Positions 28,260 to 36,634 of a stretch of DNA of 64,000 nucleotides are shown one piece after another. Position 1 is the stretch's first letter; every line of letters starts with the position of its first letter. Origin of the DNA: Paenibacillus sp. AN1007 (GTDB lineage: Bacteria > Bacillota > Bacilli > Paenibacillales > Paenibacillaceae); NCBI RefSeq assembly GCF_040702995.1, contig NZ_CP159992.1:2877501-2941500 (forward strand). Direction: 5' to 3'. Below the pieces are notes generated by a model. It was not told the origin of the DNA, did no database searches, and worked only from the letters and a program-made list of their open reading frames with translations. The position numbers and the translations under genes are program-made.

Positions 28260-28817
28260 CTACACGTGTGAATAATATATCACCAAGCTGAATTTGTTAC
28301 TGCCTGCTCCCGAATGATAATAAGCATGCGGTTGATCCGCCTTAAAACGAATTGAATCTCCCTGCCTCAACGTATATGAGGCTCCCCCTACCTTAATGGC
28401 AAGTTCACCTTCAACAACCGTTATAAATTCCTCAGACCCTTCAATATGGGGTTCAGCATGCAGGGATGACTGCTCATCCATCTCCATCATGTACATCTCG
28501 AAGTGACGCCCCTCTTCAAAAGAAAAATGTGGATAAATACGAATGCGTCCCCCATCCTCCAGCAGCACTTTGGTGTTCTCCCTCAGATGAATAGTCGTGT
28601 CTGACTTCGGTTCATGAATCAATGCGGTGAACGATATTTTTAAACCGTTCGCAATTTTCCATACGGTTGCAATAGACGGATTGGATTCTCCGCGTTCAAT
28701 CTGGCCCAGCATCGTTTTACTAATCCCCGACATGTCCGCAACCTTGTCCAAACTAAGTTTTTTTTGTTCCCTTAACTGCTTCAGGTTCCGGGCCAGAATC
28801 AAATTAATATTTTCCAT
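28260..28817 (-). CDS. XRE-family regulator with C-terminal cupin
   Basis: 185 residues from the ATG at 28817 (GAGGTG eight bases upstream). The HTH_3 domain is at about residues 5-62 (LARNLKQLREQKKLSLDKVADMSGISKTMLGQIERGESNPSIATVWKIA) and the cupin at about 105-180 (MDEQSSLHAEPHIEGSEEFITVVEGELAIKVGG). This architecture is common for regulators of amino-acid or polyamine genes. It is divergent from a LysE-type exporter, its probable target; short direct repeats lie between them. Confidence 0.92.
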   Translation of the reverse strand: MENINLILARNLKQLREQKKLSLDKVADMSGISKTMLGQIERGESNPSIATVWKIANGLKISFTALIHEPKSDTTIHLRENTKVLLEDGGRIRIYPHFSFEEGRHFEMYMMEMDEQSSLHAEPHIEGSEEFITVVEGELAIKVGGASYTLRQGDSIRFKADQPHAYYHSGAGSNKFSLVIYYSHV

Positions 28818-28853
28818 CCAAAATACACCTCGCTCCTTTACACCCCTATTGTG

Positions 28854-28898
28854 CGTTATACAGTACATGTTGTACAATCATAACAACCATACGTTATA
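28854..28898. promoter_or_regulatory. Possible operator repeats between XRE-cupin regulator and LysE gene
   Basis: CGTTATA occurs twice (28854-28860 and 28892-28898) and a GTACATGTTGTAC near-palindrome lies between. This is the only internally repeated sequence in the divergent promoter region; binding is inference. Confidence 0.4.
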
Positions 28899-28949
28899 GC
28901 GATCATTTTGTTCATTATAACACACATCATGCACATATATGGAGGACAC

Positions 28950-29537
28950 ATGAACATTCTTTCTTTAGTGGCTTATGCAGTGATTGCTTCTTTCACACCT
29001 GGACCCAACAATATTATCTCCATGACGCATGCAGGCAAGCAGGGATTCAGAAGCACGTTCCCTTTTATCAGCGGTGTTGCGGCCGGCTGTCTTCTAATCA
29101 TGATGATGTCCGGTTACTTCAATCTTGTTCTCCACGAGTACATTCCGGTCATCACTCCAGCCTTAAACGTATTGGGATGTATTTATATGCTGTACCTGGC
29201 TTTTAAAATCATGAGAAGCACGTCTCACGCGAGCGAGGCTGAGGAAAATCCGAAGCATACCTATTCCTTTTGGTTCGGATTCACGCTGCAGCTGATTAAT
29301 CCCAAGGTCATCCTGTATGGTCTTACTGCCATGTCGGTGTTCGTCCTGCCTCACACGCAGTCCCATCAACTGCTTCTGCTGTACTCGCTGCTGCTCACCT
29401 TGATCGGGATCAGTGCGAATCTGACCTGGGCATTTGGCGGAAGTCTATTTCAACCGTTCCTGCTGAAGTACGAACGCCCGTTTAATATCATCATGGGTAT
29501 TTTGTTAATCTGCACCGCTATTTCTATGATCAAATAA
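28950..29537 (+). CDS. LysE/RhtB-family amino-acid exporter
   Basis: 195 residues, six membrane helices. The N-terminal signature SFTPGPNNIISMTHAGKQGFRS is the LysE/RhtB hallmark. NPKVILYGLTAMSVFVLP follows helix 3. ATG at 28950 with GGAGG four bases upstream; an earlier ATG 42 bases upstream has no support. It probably exports an amino acid or derivative under control of the divergent XRE-cupin protein. Confidence 0.93.
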   Translation: MNILSLVAYAVIASFTPGPNNIISMTHAGKQGFRSTFPFISGVAAGCLLIMMMSGYFNLVLHEYIPVITPALNVLGCIYMLYLAFKIMRSTSHASEAEENPKHTYSFWFGFTLQLINPKVILYGLTAMSVFVLPHTQSHQLLLLYSLLLTLIGISANLTWAFGGSLFQPFLLKYERPFNIIMGILLICTAISMIK

Positions 29538-29603
29538 AACAAAAGCGTCCACACTCCGCCGAGTCGAACGCTTGGATCTCAGCAGCATTACGGTTTTCAC
29601 AAG

Positions 29604-30581
29604 TTATTCCTTCTCGCTTCTCCACCATGGCCGGAATGTATATTCCTCGTCTTTCAGCTTAACTGTCTCGCCTATCATGGGAGTAATGACCGGGACGTTC
29701 ATAGTACGCGCGGCCCGGGTTACTCGCTCTGCCGGTTCGTTCCAGGCATGATAAGCGAGCGTAAATGCCCCCCAATGAATGGGGATTAATGCATATCCGC
29801 CTACATCCAGATGGGCCTGTACTGTCTCCTCAGGCATCATATGAATGTTGGACCAACGTTCGTCATATTGGCCGCATTCCATCAAAGTCAGATCAAAGGG
29901 ACCATACCTGCTTCCTATCTCCTTGAAATGCGGACCATATCCGCTGTCACCGCTAAAAAACACTTTCGTTTCCCGGCCTGCAATAACCCATGAGCACCAT
30001 AACGTGGAATTTCGATCCAATAGACCTCTGCCTGAAAAATGACGTGCAGGCGTACAGGCGAGTGTTAATCCCGCGAAAGAAAATTCATCGCCCCACCGAT
30101 GCTCCGTGATCTGAGCGGCAGGTATCCCCCATTGGATTAATCGTTTACGTACACCTAGGGGCACGATGAAACGATTGGTTTTATGTTTTAATTTACGAAT
30201 GGATGAAACATCAAGGTGATCATAATGGTCATGGGATATCACGATGGCATGCAGATCAGGGAGTTCTTCGGGCTGTACAGGCAGCTCTTTGCTGAACCGT
30301 TTCGTTCCAGCCCAGGATACAGGTGAAGGTCGATCGCCAAACATCGGATCAAAGAGCAGCCTGTGACCTTCAATTTCAAGCAAAAAAGCGGAGTGCCCGA
30401 ACCACGTCACCTGTGGTTGATCAGACGCCTCCAACACTGAAGCCGTCTGATATCGCTTCATTGGTATGTTCTCTGACGGTCTTCGCTCCGCATGTCTGCG
30501 CATGGAATCCCTCAATATACTTGTCAAAGACTTTATGCCCATTCCGGCGGACGTTGGAATCTGATTTTCGTATTTCGTCAT
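29604..30581 (-). CDS. MBL-fold metallohydrolase (UlaG / NAPE-PLD-like)
   Basis: 325 residues. The metallo-beta-lactamase fold is shown by TWFGHSAFLLEIEGHRLLFDP, the HDHYDHLD metal site, PARHFSGRGLLDRN and FFSGDSGYGPHF, then IPIHWGAF. The long N-terminal extension, WCSWVIAG and the GR-LLDRN motif place it near bacterial NAPE-phospholipase D-like hydrolases and lactonases. No membrane segment is obvious. AAGGGTGA precedes the ATG. The substrate is unknown. Confidence 0.92.
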   Translation of the reverse strand: MTKYENQIPTSAGMGIKSLTSILRDSMRRHAERRPSENIPMKRYQTASVLEASDQPQVTWFGHSAFLLEIEGHRLLFDPMFGDRPSPVSWAGTKRFSKELPVQPEELPDLHAIVISHDHYDHLDVSSIRKLKHKTNRFIVPLGVRKRLIQWGIPAAQITEHRWGDEFSFAGLTLACTPARHFSGRGLLDRNSTLWCSWVIAGRETKVFFSGDSGYGPHFKEIGSRYGPFDLTLMECGQYDERWSNIHMMPEETVQAHLDVGGYALIPIHWGAFTLAYHAWNEPAERVTRAARTMNVPVITPMIGETVKLKDEEYTFRPWWRSEKE

Positions 30582-30791
30582 CGTTCACCCTTCTATTCTT
30601 CGCGTGCTATCTTTCTCAAGGCGAAGTTAATCTTTCTATTTTCATATTAATTCATCGTTTATCGATATTCAATTTTGCTGTAAATCAGAGGGCCTGCCGA
30701 GTCGTTAAGCTGGAATTAAGATCTCGTTTACACTCATATAAGACTGGGCATTTATGATATAGAAAAACAAATAGAGAGTGTGTGAGCATCC

Positions 30792-31772
30792 ATGAGCAAA
30801 AAATGGCGCAAAAGACTTGTTAAATTTCTGATATTCGATCTGTCACTGATTATTATTCTGTTAAGTTCCGGTCTGATCTATCAGCAGATCAGTTCTTCAC
30901 AAGATGAAAAAACATTTACACCTCCGGGCAAACTGTATGAAGTACATGGAGATAAAATGCACCTGTATACAGGGGGAGAAGGCGATGTGACAGTCGTTCT
31001 TGCCTCAGGCTGGGGAACAGCTGATCCTTATGTAGACTATTATCCTTTATATGAAAAGCTTGCCCCTTATACGAAATTCGCTGTATACGACCGCTTCGGC
31101 TATGGATACAGTGACAGAACCGATAAAAAACGGGATGTGGACACGGTCGCTGACGAACTGCATGAACTGCTTCAGGTATCTGGGCAAAAACCGCCTTACG
31201 TGCTCGTCGCTCACTCCCTTGGCTCATTAGAGACACTGCGGTTCGCACAGAAATATCCTGATCTGGTCAAAGGGATTGTGATGATTGATGGTGGAAGTCC
31301 TGAGTACTACGAGAAGGACGAGGATAACCTGGCGGACACCATTGCTGGTTTCGGGAATCAATTCCGCATCAAAACCGGACTTTTCCGGCTCAGTATGCAG
31401 GTCCCGGCAGTTGTTGATGCTTCTAATGCCAATCGCAATGCGTTAAAGCTGGTACCAGAGGATTTGAGAAAAGTAGATAAAACAGCCCTGCTTCTGAACT
31501 ATGGCAATGCTAATACGATTGATGAGTTGCGTGAAATGCAAGCCAATGCCAAGGTAGTTGTTGATCACAAACAGCCTTTACCATTCCCGCTTACGATTCT
31601 GACCGCCGATTACTTTGGTAAGGCCGAGCCGGATTGGACAAAAACACAGAGTGAATTCCAATCCTGGTCAACTTTATCCAAACAAGTTACCGTCAAAGAT
31701 ACGGAGCATTACATTCATCAATACCACCCGGATATTGCAGCAGATGAAATCTTGAAGATCGTTAAGAAATAA
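30792..31772 (+). CDS. Membrane-anchored alpha/beta hydrolase
   Basis: 326 residues. A basic start and one membrane helix (about residues 11-31) anchor it, with the hydrolase domain outside. The oxyanion ASGWGTADP, the nucleophile Ser142 in VAHSLGS, TADYFGK, where the acid Asp may lie, and a C-terminal His (DTEHYIHQYHPD) are all visible. Esterase, lipase or haloperoxidase-like activity is possible. A long hairpin terminator follows. Confidence 0.9.
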   Translation: MSKKWRKRLVKFLIFDLSLIIILLSSGLIYQQISSSQDEKTFTPPGKLYEVHGDKMHLYTGGEGDVTVVLASGWGTADPYVDYYPLYEKLAPYTKFAVYDRFGYGYSDRTDKKRDVDTVADELHELLQVSGQKPPYVLVAHSLGSLETLRFAQKYPDLVKGIVMIDGGSPEYYEKDEDNLADTIAGFGNQFRIKTGLFRLSMQVPAVVDASNANRNALKLVPEDLRKVDKTALLLNYGNANTIDELREMQANAKVVVDHKQPLPFPLTILTADYFGKAEPDWTKTQSEFQSWSTLSKQVTVKDTEHYIHQYHPDIAADEILKIVKK

Positions 31773-31830
31773 CCGATCTGCCGACACAACGGCATTGACT
31801 CGAAACGAGATGATTTATGAAACGAAGCAA

Positions 31831-31868
31831 AAGAGCGATGTACCCTTCAACAAAGGGTCATCGCTCTT
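31831..31868. terminator. Bidirectional terminator between convergent genes
   Basis: AAGAGCGATG + ACCCTT pairs with AAAGGGT + CATCGCTCTT around CAAC, giving a 16-17 bp stem. It lies between the converging hydrolase and MFS genes, with A-rich and T-rich flanks. Confidence 0.88.
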
Positions 31869-31883
31869 CTTCCATTCTTCGTT

Positions 31884-33377
31884 TTAGTGCATCGAGCTTT
31901 TCTGTTTCTCGGCCGATCCAACCTTCACTCTTTTCACAAATAATGCAATGACGAAACCAACGAGGGCCAGAACAAGTGCAAAGACAAACGCATTCTGTAC
32001 ACCTGATGTGAATCCCGCGAGGATATTCTCAGGGTTTTGCGGATTATCTACGCTTTTCAGGAATCGAGTCTGTCCGGCACTCAGAATACTAACAGCAACA
32101 GCTGTACCAATGGCACCCGACACCTGCTGAAGTGTATTCATAATTGCCGTACCATGAGGGTAGTACTCACGCGGCAGTTGATTCAATCCGTTCGTCTGTG
32201 CAGGCATCATCACCATTGAAATTCCGATCATCATGAAGACATGAAGCATAATAATCTGGATCAGAGGTGTCGTCGCTTCGATGCCTGTGTATAGGAACAG
32301 CACAACTGCTACGACCGCCATTCCGATGATCACGAGCCACTTCGGTCCAAACTTGTCGAATAATCGGCCCATGACTGGAGACAAAAATCCATTGAGCAGG
32401 CTTCCTGGCAGCAGAACCAGTCCTGCGGTAAGTGCCGTAACCGCCATCCCCTGCTGCAGATACATAGGCAGAATGAGCATGGAGGATAGAATCATCATCA
32501 TACAAATAAAGACGAGCAGCAGACCAATCGTAAACATCGGATATTTGAACGCTCTAAGATCCATTACAGGTTGTTTCATCCTTAACTGACGGATACTGAA
32601 CAATAGCAGTGCGACGATACCGATGACAAGCGTGGCAATCACGATCGGGCTCGTCCAGCCTCCGCCAGACTCACCATGCCCACCTGCGCTGCTGAAGCCA
32701 TACACGATCCCGCCAAAGCCGAGTGTAGACAAAACTATCGACAGCACATCGATTTTAGGCTTGGTCAGCTTGGAGATGTTCGGCAGGAACAGCAGTCCGC
32801 ACACCAGGGAGATCAGGAAAAAGGGCAGCGAAATCCAGAAAATCCAGTGCCAGCTTAAGTTTGCCAGAATCAGACCGGAAATACTCGGACCGCTCGCTGG
32901 TGCAAACATAATGACAAGACCAATCAAACCCATTGCCGCTCCCCGCTTTTCAATGGGGAAGATGACCAAAATGGTGTTAAACATCAGCGGCAGCAGCAGT
33001 GCTGTGCCGACTGCTTGCAGCACACGCGCTGTCAACAAAATTTCAAAGCCCGGTGCAAGTGCAGCAACCAATGTTCCTGCAATAGAAAATATTAATGATG
33101 TGGTAAATAACTGTCTGGTCGTAAACCACTGCAGCAGCAGGCCTGAAACAGGCACCAGAACACCAAGTACAAGCAGATATCCTGTAGTTAACCATTGAAT
33201 GGCTGTTGGTCCGACCTCAAGCAGACCCATTAGCGGTGTCAGAGCGACATTTAGCGCCGTTTCACCAAATAAACCTATAAACCCGCTCAGCAGCATGGCG
33301 AACAAAATCGGGAAAACCTTGTACTGCTGTGTTTCTTGCTGATCTTTTGCTGTATCAGCCTTCATGGAAGCCTCCAC
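31884..33377 (-). CDS. MFS drug efflux transporter, DHA2 (EmrB/QacA, LmrB-like)
   Basis: 497 residues with fourteen predicted membrane helices. Motif A/C regions are recognisable (TGYLLVLGVLVPVSGLL, RVLQAVGTALLLPLMFNTI, GLVIMFAPASGPSISGLI). The GTG start has GAGGAGG eight bases upstream; an ATG four codons later also has an RBS. It lies 59 bp after the TetR gene in the same direction. This arrangement matches the lincomycin-resistance lmrA-lmrB operon of Bacillus subtilis, so antibiotic or solvent export is a reasonable guess. Confidence 0.92.
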   Translation of the reverse strand: MEASMKADTAKDQQETQQYKVFPILFAMLLSGFIGLFGETALNVALTPLMGLLEVGPTAIQWLTTGYLLVLGVLVPVSGLLLQWFTTRQLFTTSLIFSIAGTLVAALAPGFEILLTARVLQAVGTALLLPLMFNTILVIFPIEKRGAAMGLIGLVIMFAPASGPSISGLILANLSWHWIFWISLPFFLISLVCGLLFLPNISKLTKPKIDVLSIVLSTLGFGGIVYGFSSAGGHGESGGGWTSPIVIATLVIGIVALLLFSIRQLRMKQPVMDLRAFKYPMFTIGLLLVFICMMMILSSMLILPMYLQQGMAVTALTAGLVLLPGSLLNGFLSPVMGRLFDKFGPKWLVIIGMAVVAVVLFLYTGIEATTPLIQIIMLHVFMMIGISMVMMPAQTNGLNQLPREYYPHGTAIMNTLQQVSGAIGTAVAVSILSAGQTRFLKSVDNPQNPENILAGFTSGVQNAFVFALVLALVGFVIALFVKRVKVGSAEKQKSSMH

Positions 33378-33436
33378 GATCCCATCCTCCTCAAACGTAT
33401 CCTGCGATTTCTTTTTTCTCTCTCTCTTGGTACAAC

Positions 33437-34024
33437 CTATTGATTCTGCTGGACATTCTTCGCTACAACTGACAAATAATCGGCAGCCGTCAGCAGGGGC
33501 TGTTTATCCTGATTGGTCAGAGTAATGATCAATGCGCCTTCCATCAGAGAAATAACCAGCAGCGCTGTCTCCCGAGCCTTCTCTTCACTCATACCATCCA
33601 GCATAAGATGCCTGGCTATGATTTCCTGCCATCCTGCAAACACGTTCTGTGATGCCGTACGCAGCTGTTGACTGATACAGGAAGTCTCCACCGCAGCCCA
33701 GAAACTGAATGGCAGAAATCCCGTGTAATCTGAGGCTTCGGCTTCATATGCCATATCATAAATGAATTGCCGGATTCCTTCTGCAGTCGTCTCATGGGCC
33801 GTGAAGGTTTCCTCAAACTTTTGCATAATGTGTGCATTAGCTGATTGAATGCATTCGAGAGCCAGTTCTTCTTTTCCCTGTGGAAAATAATGATATAACG
33901 AACCTTTCGGCGTGTTACTCTCCTTAATGATCTGATTCAGACCGGTCGCATGATACCCTTGTGAAAAAAACAGTCTCGCCGCTGTGCCAACGATAAGATC
34001 TCTGGCATTGGACTTTTCACTCAA
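33437..34024 (-). CDS. TetR/AcrR-family repressor, LmrA/YxaF-like
   Basis: 195 residues. The N-terminal DNA-binding domain reads IVGTAARLFFSQGYHATGLNQIIKESNTPKGSLYHYFPQGKEELA, characteristic of the LmrA/YxaF group. The C-terminal domain binds ligand. The start is TTG after AAGGAAGTGG. It is first gene of an operon with an LmrB-like efflux pump and likely represses it through the site just upstream. Confidence 0.9.
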   Translation of the reverse strand: MSEKSNARDLIVGTAARLFFSQGYHATGLNQIIKESNTPKGSLYHYFPQGKEELALECIQSANAHIMQKFEETFTAHETTAEGIRQFIYDMAYEAEASDYTGFLPFSFWAAVETSCISQQLRTASQNVFAGWQEIIARHLMLDGMSEEKARETALLVISLMEGALIITLTNQDKQPLLTAADYLSVVAKNVQQNQ

Positions 34025-34046
34025 AGAAAGCCACTTCCTTCAATAA

Positions 34047-34066
34047 ATTATAACAATCGGTCTATA
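34047..34066 (-). promoter_or_regulatory. -10 box and TetR-type operator half-site of the efflux operon
   Basis: On the minus strand ATAGACCGATTGT (about 34053-34065) lies directly before a TATAAT box (34047-34052). TAGACCG half-sites are typical for LmrA/YxaF and related TetR repressors; the right half here is degenerate. No good -35 was found, which suits a repressed or activator-independent weak promoter. Confidence 0.55.
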
Positions 34067-34229
34067 TAATTAAAATCGCTCACAGGCATCATGTCAATGC
34101 TTTTATTTTAAATTTTACGAAAAAATGACACTTCCGAACAAAGTACGGCCAAAAGTAAAACCGCCTGCTCGTCGATATTTCCCTCCAACTTAAGCTGACG
34201 GTTTTGCTTTGTATGTTTACTTCATATGC

Positions 34230-35156
34230 TTACGTCCTATCTCCATCCCACGCTTCAAAATTCAACTCATTGTTAATACTTACGGCAGTTAATGCTCCTA
34301 ATGAGGCTGCCGTGATCGCTTGATACAGTTCAGATGCCGCATCACCGGCACTAAACACACCAGGCACAGATGTTTTTCCTTGCGGATCTACAACGATGGT
34401 CCCCGTCTCCGTCACATCGCATCCAAGCATTTTGGGCAAATCGGAGCCTGTCTGGAGTTTGGGCTGAAAGAAGATTCCCGTACAAGGAATTCGGGTTCCA
34501 TCCGTAAGTTCAACTGCGCTGACCATCCCCTCTTCAGATATAATGGTTTGTATCGGGCCTTCATATACTTGGATACCATGACGTGTCAGCTCCTGCAGTT
34601 GTTCTTCTTGTAACGAATCGTTTCCATTAAGACAAAGCGTATACTGACTTGTCCAACCGGAGATTACTTTGGCCATATGTAATGCATGGGCTGCACTGAT
34701 AATGATAACAAGCTGCTGATCCCGTAGTTCCCAGCCATCACAATAAGGACATACAAAAGCACTTTTCCCATAAACTTCGGATAAACCCGTAATATCCAAT
34801 GGCAGGTCTCTTTTACCTACGGCAAATAAAATCTTTTTGGCCTCATACTGCCTTCCCTCGGCTGTTACAATAACAAACTCACCGTCATGTCCTGTTATGT
34901 CCGTCACTGTATCTGATGCAAATTGCACCGTAGGATACGCAGAGATTTCTTCTTTCGCAATCCTGCGGAATTCGCGAGGGCTCACTCCATCCATGGTTAG
35001 AAAACCATGTGTTTCCTGCGTAACCCAGTTCCGGGGTTTCTGATTATCGATGACCATCACATGTTTTCTGGCTCTGCCAAGCACCAGAGAAGCATTAAGC
35101 CCCGCTGGCCCTCCCCCTATAATAACGACATCCAATTGATGCTGCTCTTTATGCAT
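34230..35156 (-). CDS. Thioredoxin-reductase-like FAD/NAD(P) oxidoreductase
   Basis: 308 residues from the ATG at 35156 (AAAGGG six to eight bases upstream; an upstream in-frame extension of 40 codons lacks support). FAD motif DVVIIGGGPAGLNASLVLGRARK, then a CPYCDGWE dithiol in the place of the CATCDG of classical thioredoxin reductase, then VFSAGDAAS for the flavin. The second nucleotide-binding site lacks a clear GxGxxG/A (LVIIISAAHALHM), which is unusual. The CPYCxGWE type is seen in the gliotoxin/holomycin oxidase-like branch and in uncharacterised Bacillales proteins. Single gene; redox partner unknown. Confidence 0.88.
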   Translation of the reverse strand: MHKEQHQLDVVIIGGGPAGLNASLVLGRARKHVMVIDNQKPRNWVTQETHGFLTMDGVSPREFRRIAKEEISAYPTVQFASDTVTDITGHDGEFVIVTAEGRQYEAKKILFAVGKRDLPLDITGLSEVYGKSAFVCPYCDGWELRDQQLVIIISAAHALHMAKVISGWTSQYTLCLNGNDSLQEEQLQELTRHGIQVYEGPIQTIISEEGMVSAVELTDGTRIPCTGIFFQPKLQTGSDLPKMLGCDVTETGTIVVDPQGKTSVPGVFSAGDAASELYQAITAASLGALTAVSINNELNFEAWDGDRT

Positions 35157-35583
35157 ACATAACACCCTTTCCAGATATTTAATATCTCTAAATGTAAAAA
35201 AATTTTTCTCTTCCATATAGTAAGGAACATTAGAGAAGTGAACCTGTGAGATATCTAATAGCATCCGATTTAACATTTAATGAAGTACATTTATGATGCC
35301 GAATCATAATATCTATTAAGGATATCTTATATCTACAATACAGTTAAAGAATGAAATTTGCAATATTTTTATTTCATTTCTACAATGAAAGCATGACAAT
35401 CTCATGAAAAATAACCTTGTAGCACAGAAGTGTCGTTTTAACAATTAAAAAAGTTCTTGTTTTTAAATTGTTCACAATCAAATGACATTATTATAAATAC
35501 TCGAATGTTATCTAAATCACAGCGTGAATTGAATGATATAATAGGCTCATATTATATTAAGTATATATATAGGAAGTGAGCAC
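35157..35583. other. AT-rich intergenic region with possible ctaB promoter
   Basis: 427 bp between divergent genes with no open frame of note. At its right end TTGAAT (35529-35534) and TTATAT (35552-35557), 17 bp apart, could drive the heme O synthase gene; TATAAT at about 35537 is an alternative. Nothing else was recognised. Confidence 0.45.
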
Positions 35584-36513
35584 TTGAAAACATTGAATAA
35601 TGAATCACAACCCAATATCAGCCTGGAGTACAGCTCGATTCCAAAAGTATTTTTCGATACGATCAAAATTGGAATCATCAAGTCCAACTTGATCGCCATG
35701 TTCGCAGGTTTAAGTCTAGCTTTATATGTGTTTGATGCATCGGTTACCGCTAATATCATTCCGATTTTGCTTTCGTTCCTCGGCTCTTCTTTTATTATTG
35801 GAGCTGCCGGCGTGTTCAACAATCTGTATGATCGGGACATTGATGCGATTATGGAACGTACGAAGAAACGCCCTACAGTTACAGGTCGTGTGGACACCAA
35901 GGCAGGTCTGATTCTCGGGATCACGATTACGTTGATTGGTGCTGTCATGCTATACATTGCATCGCCGTCAGCTGCTGTTTTTGGCCTGCTTGGCCTGCTG
36001 CTCTATGTGTTCCCTTACACTATGTGGACCAAACGCACAACGATCTATAACACCGAGGTAGGCAGCCTGTCGGGTGCTGTTCCACCGCTGATTGGATGGG
36101 CAGCCATCTCACCGGAACTGGGCCATTTCGAAATCTGGGCATTGGTTGTAACGATGCTCTTATGGCAGATGCCCCACTTCTACGGTATCGCCATTCGTCG
36201 CTTTGACGAATACAAGGCGGCGGGTGTGCCTATGCTGCCTGTTGTTAAAGGGATTGGGCGCACATATGTACAGACCAACGTTTATCTGGTACTGCTGCTG
36301 CTTTCCAGCTTCCTCTTCTGGCCGATGAGTCCATTTATCGCTATTGTTGCCTTTTTGGTAAGTCTGGCTTGGCTCATTCTTAGTGTGGCTACTTTTGATA
36401 AAAAAGAAACAAAAAAATGGTCACAGCGCATGTTCATTTTTTCCATTAACCACATCACCATCATCTTCCTGGTCATCATTGCGTATTCATTGATTGCCCA
36501 AATGATGAGATAA
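35584..36513 (+). CDS. ctaB: Protoheme IX farnesyltransferase (heme O synthase)
   Basis: 309 residues, about nine membrane helices. The UbiA-type active site NNLYDRDIDAIMERTKKRPTVTGR holds the first Asp-rich motif (NxxxDxxxD). The second conserved block is YTMWTKRTTIYNTEVGSLSGAVPPLIGWAA. It attaches a farnesyl group to heme b to give heme O for cytochrome oxidase. The start is TTG after AGGAAGTGA. It is not next to cytochrome oxidase genes here, so it may be a lone or second copy. A 17-bp perfect hairpin terminator follows. Confidence 0.95.
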   Translation: MKTLNNESQPNISLEYSSIPKVFFDTIKIGIIKSNLIAMFAGLSLALYVFDASVTANIIPILLSFLGSSFIIGAAGVFNNLYDRDIDAIMERTKKRPTVTGRVDTKAGLILGITITLIGAVMLYIASPSAAVFGLLGLLLYVFPYTMWTKRTTIYNTEVGSLSGAVPPLIGWAAISPELGHFEIWALVVTMLLWQMPHFYGIAIRRFDEYKAAGVPMLPVVKGIGRTYVQTNVYLVLLLLSSFLFWPMSPFIAIVAFLVSLAWLILSVATFDKKETKKWSQRMFIFSINHITIIFLVIIAYSLIAQMMR

Positions 36514-36540
36514 TCGTCTTTAAACTCAGTATGGAACAAA

Positions 36541-36582
36541 GCCCTGAAGAAAACTCGTCACGAGTTTTCTTCAGGGCTTTTT
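36541..36582 (+). terminator. Terminator after ctaB
   Basis: 17-bp perfect arms (36541-36557 with 36561-36577) around TCA, followed by TTTTT. Confidence 0.95.
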
Positions 36583-36634
36583 GGTCCGCTGAAATCCTTA
36601 TTTTCTTTCTTGTCTTTATCCCATACAAATCATG

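Noticed and set aside
29538..29603. Terminator between the LysE and MBL-fold genes
   Set aside because: The best stem (AAGCG/CGCTT) is only five pairs with a long loop and no T-run.
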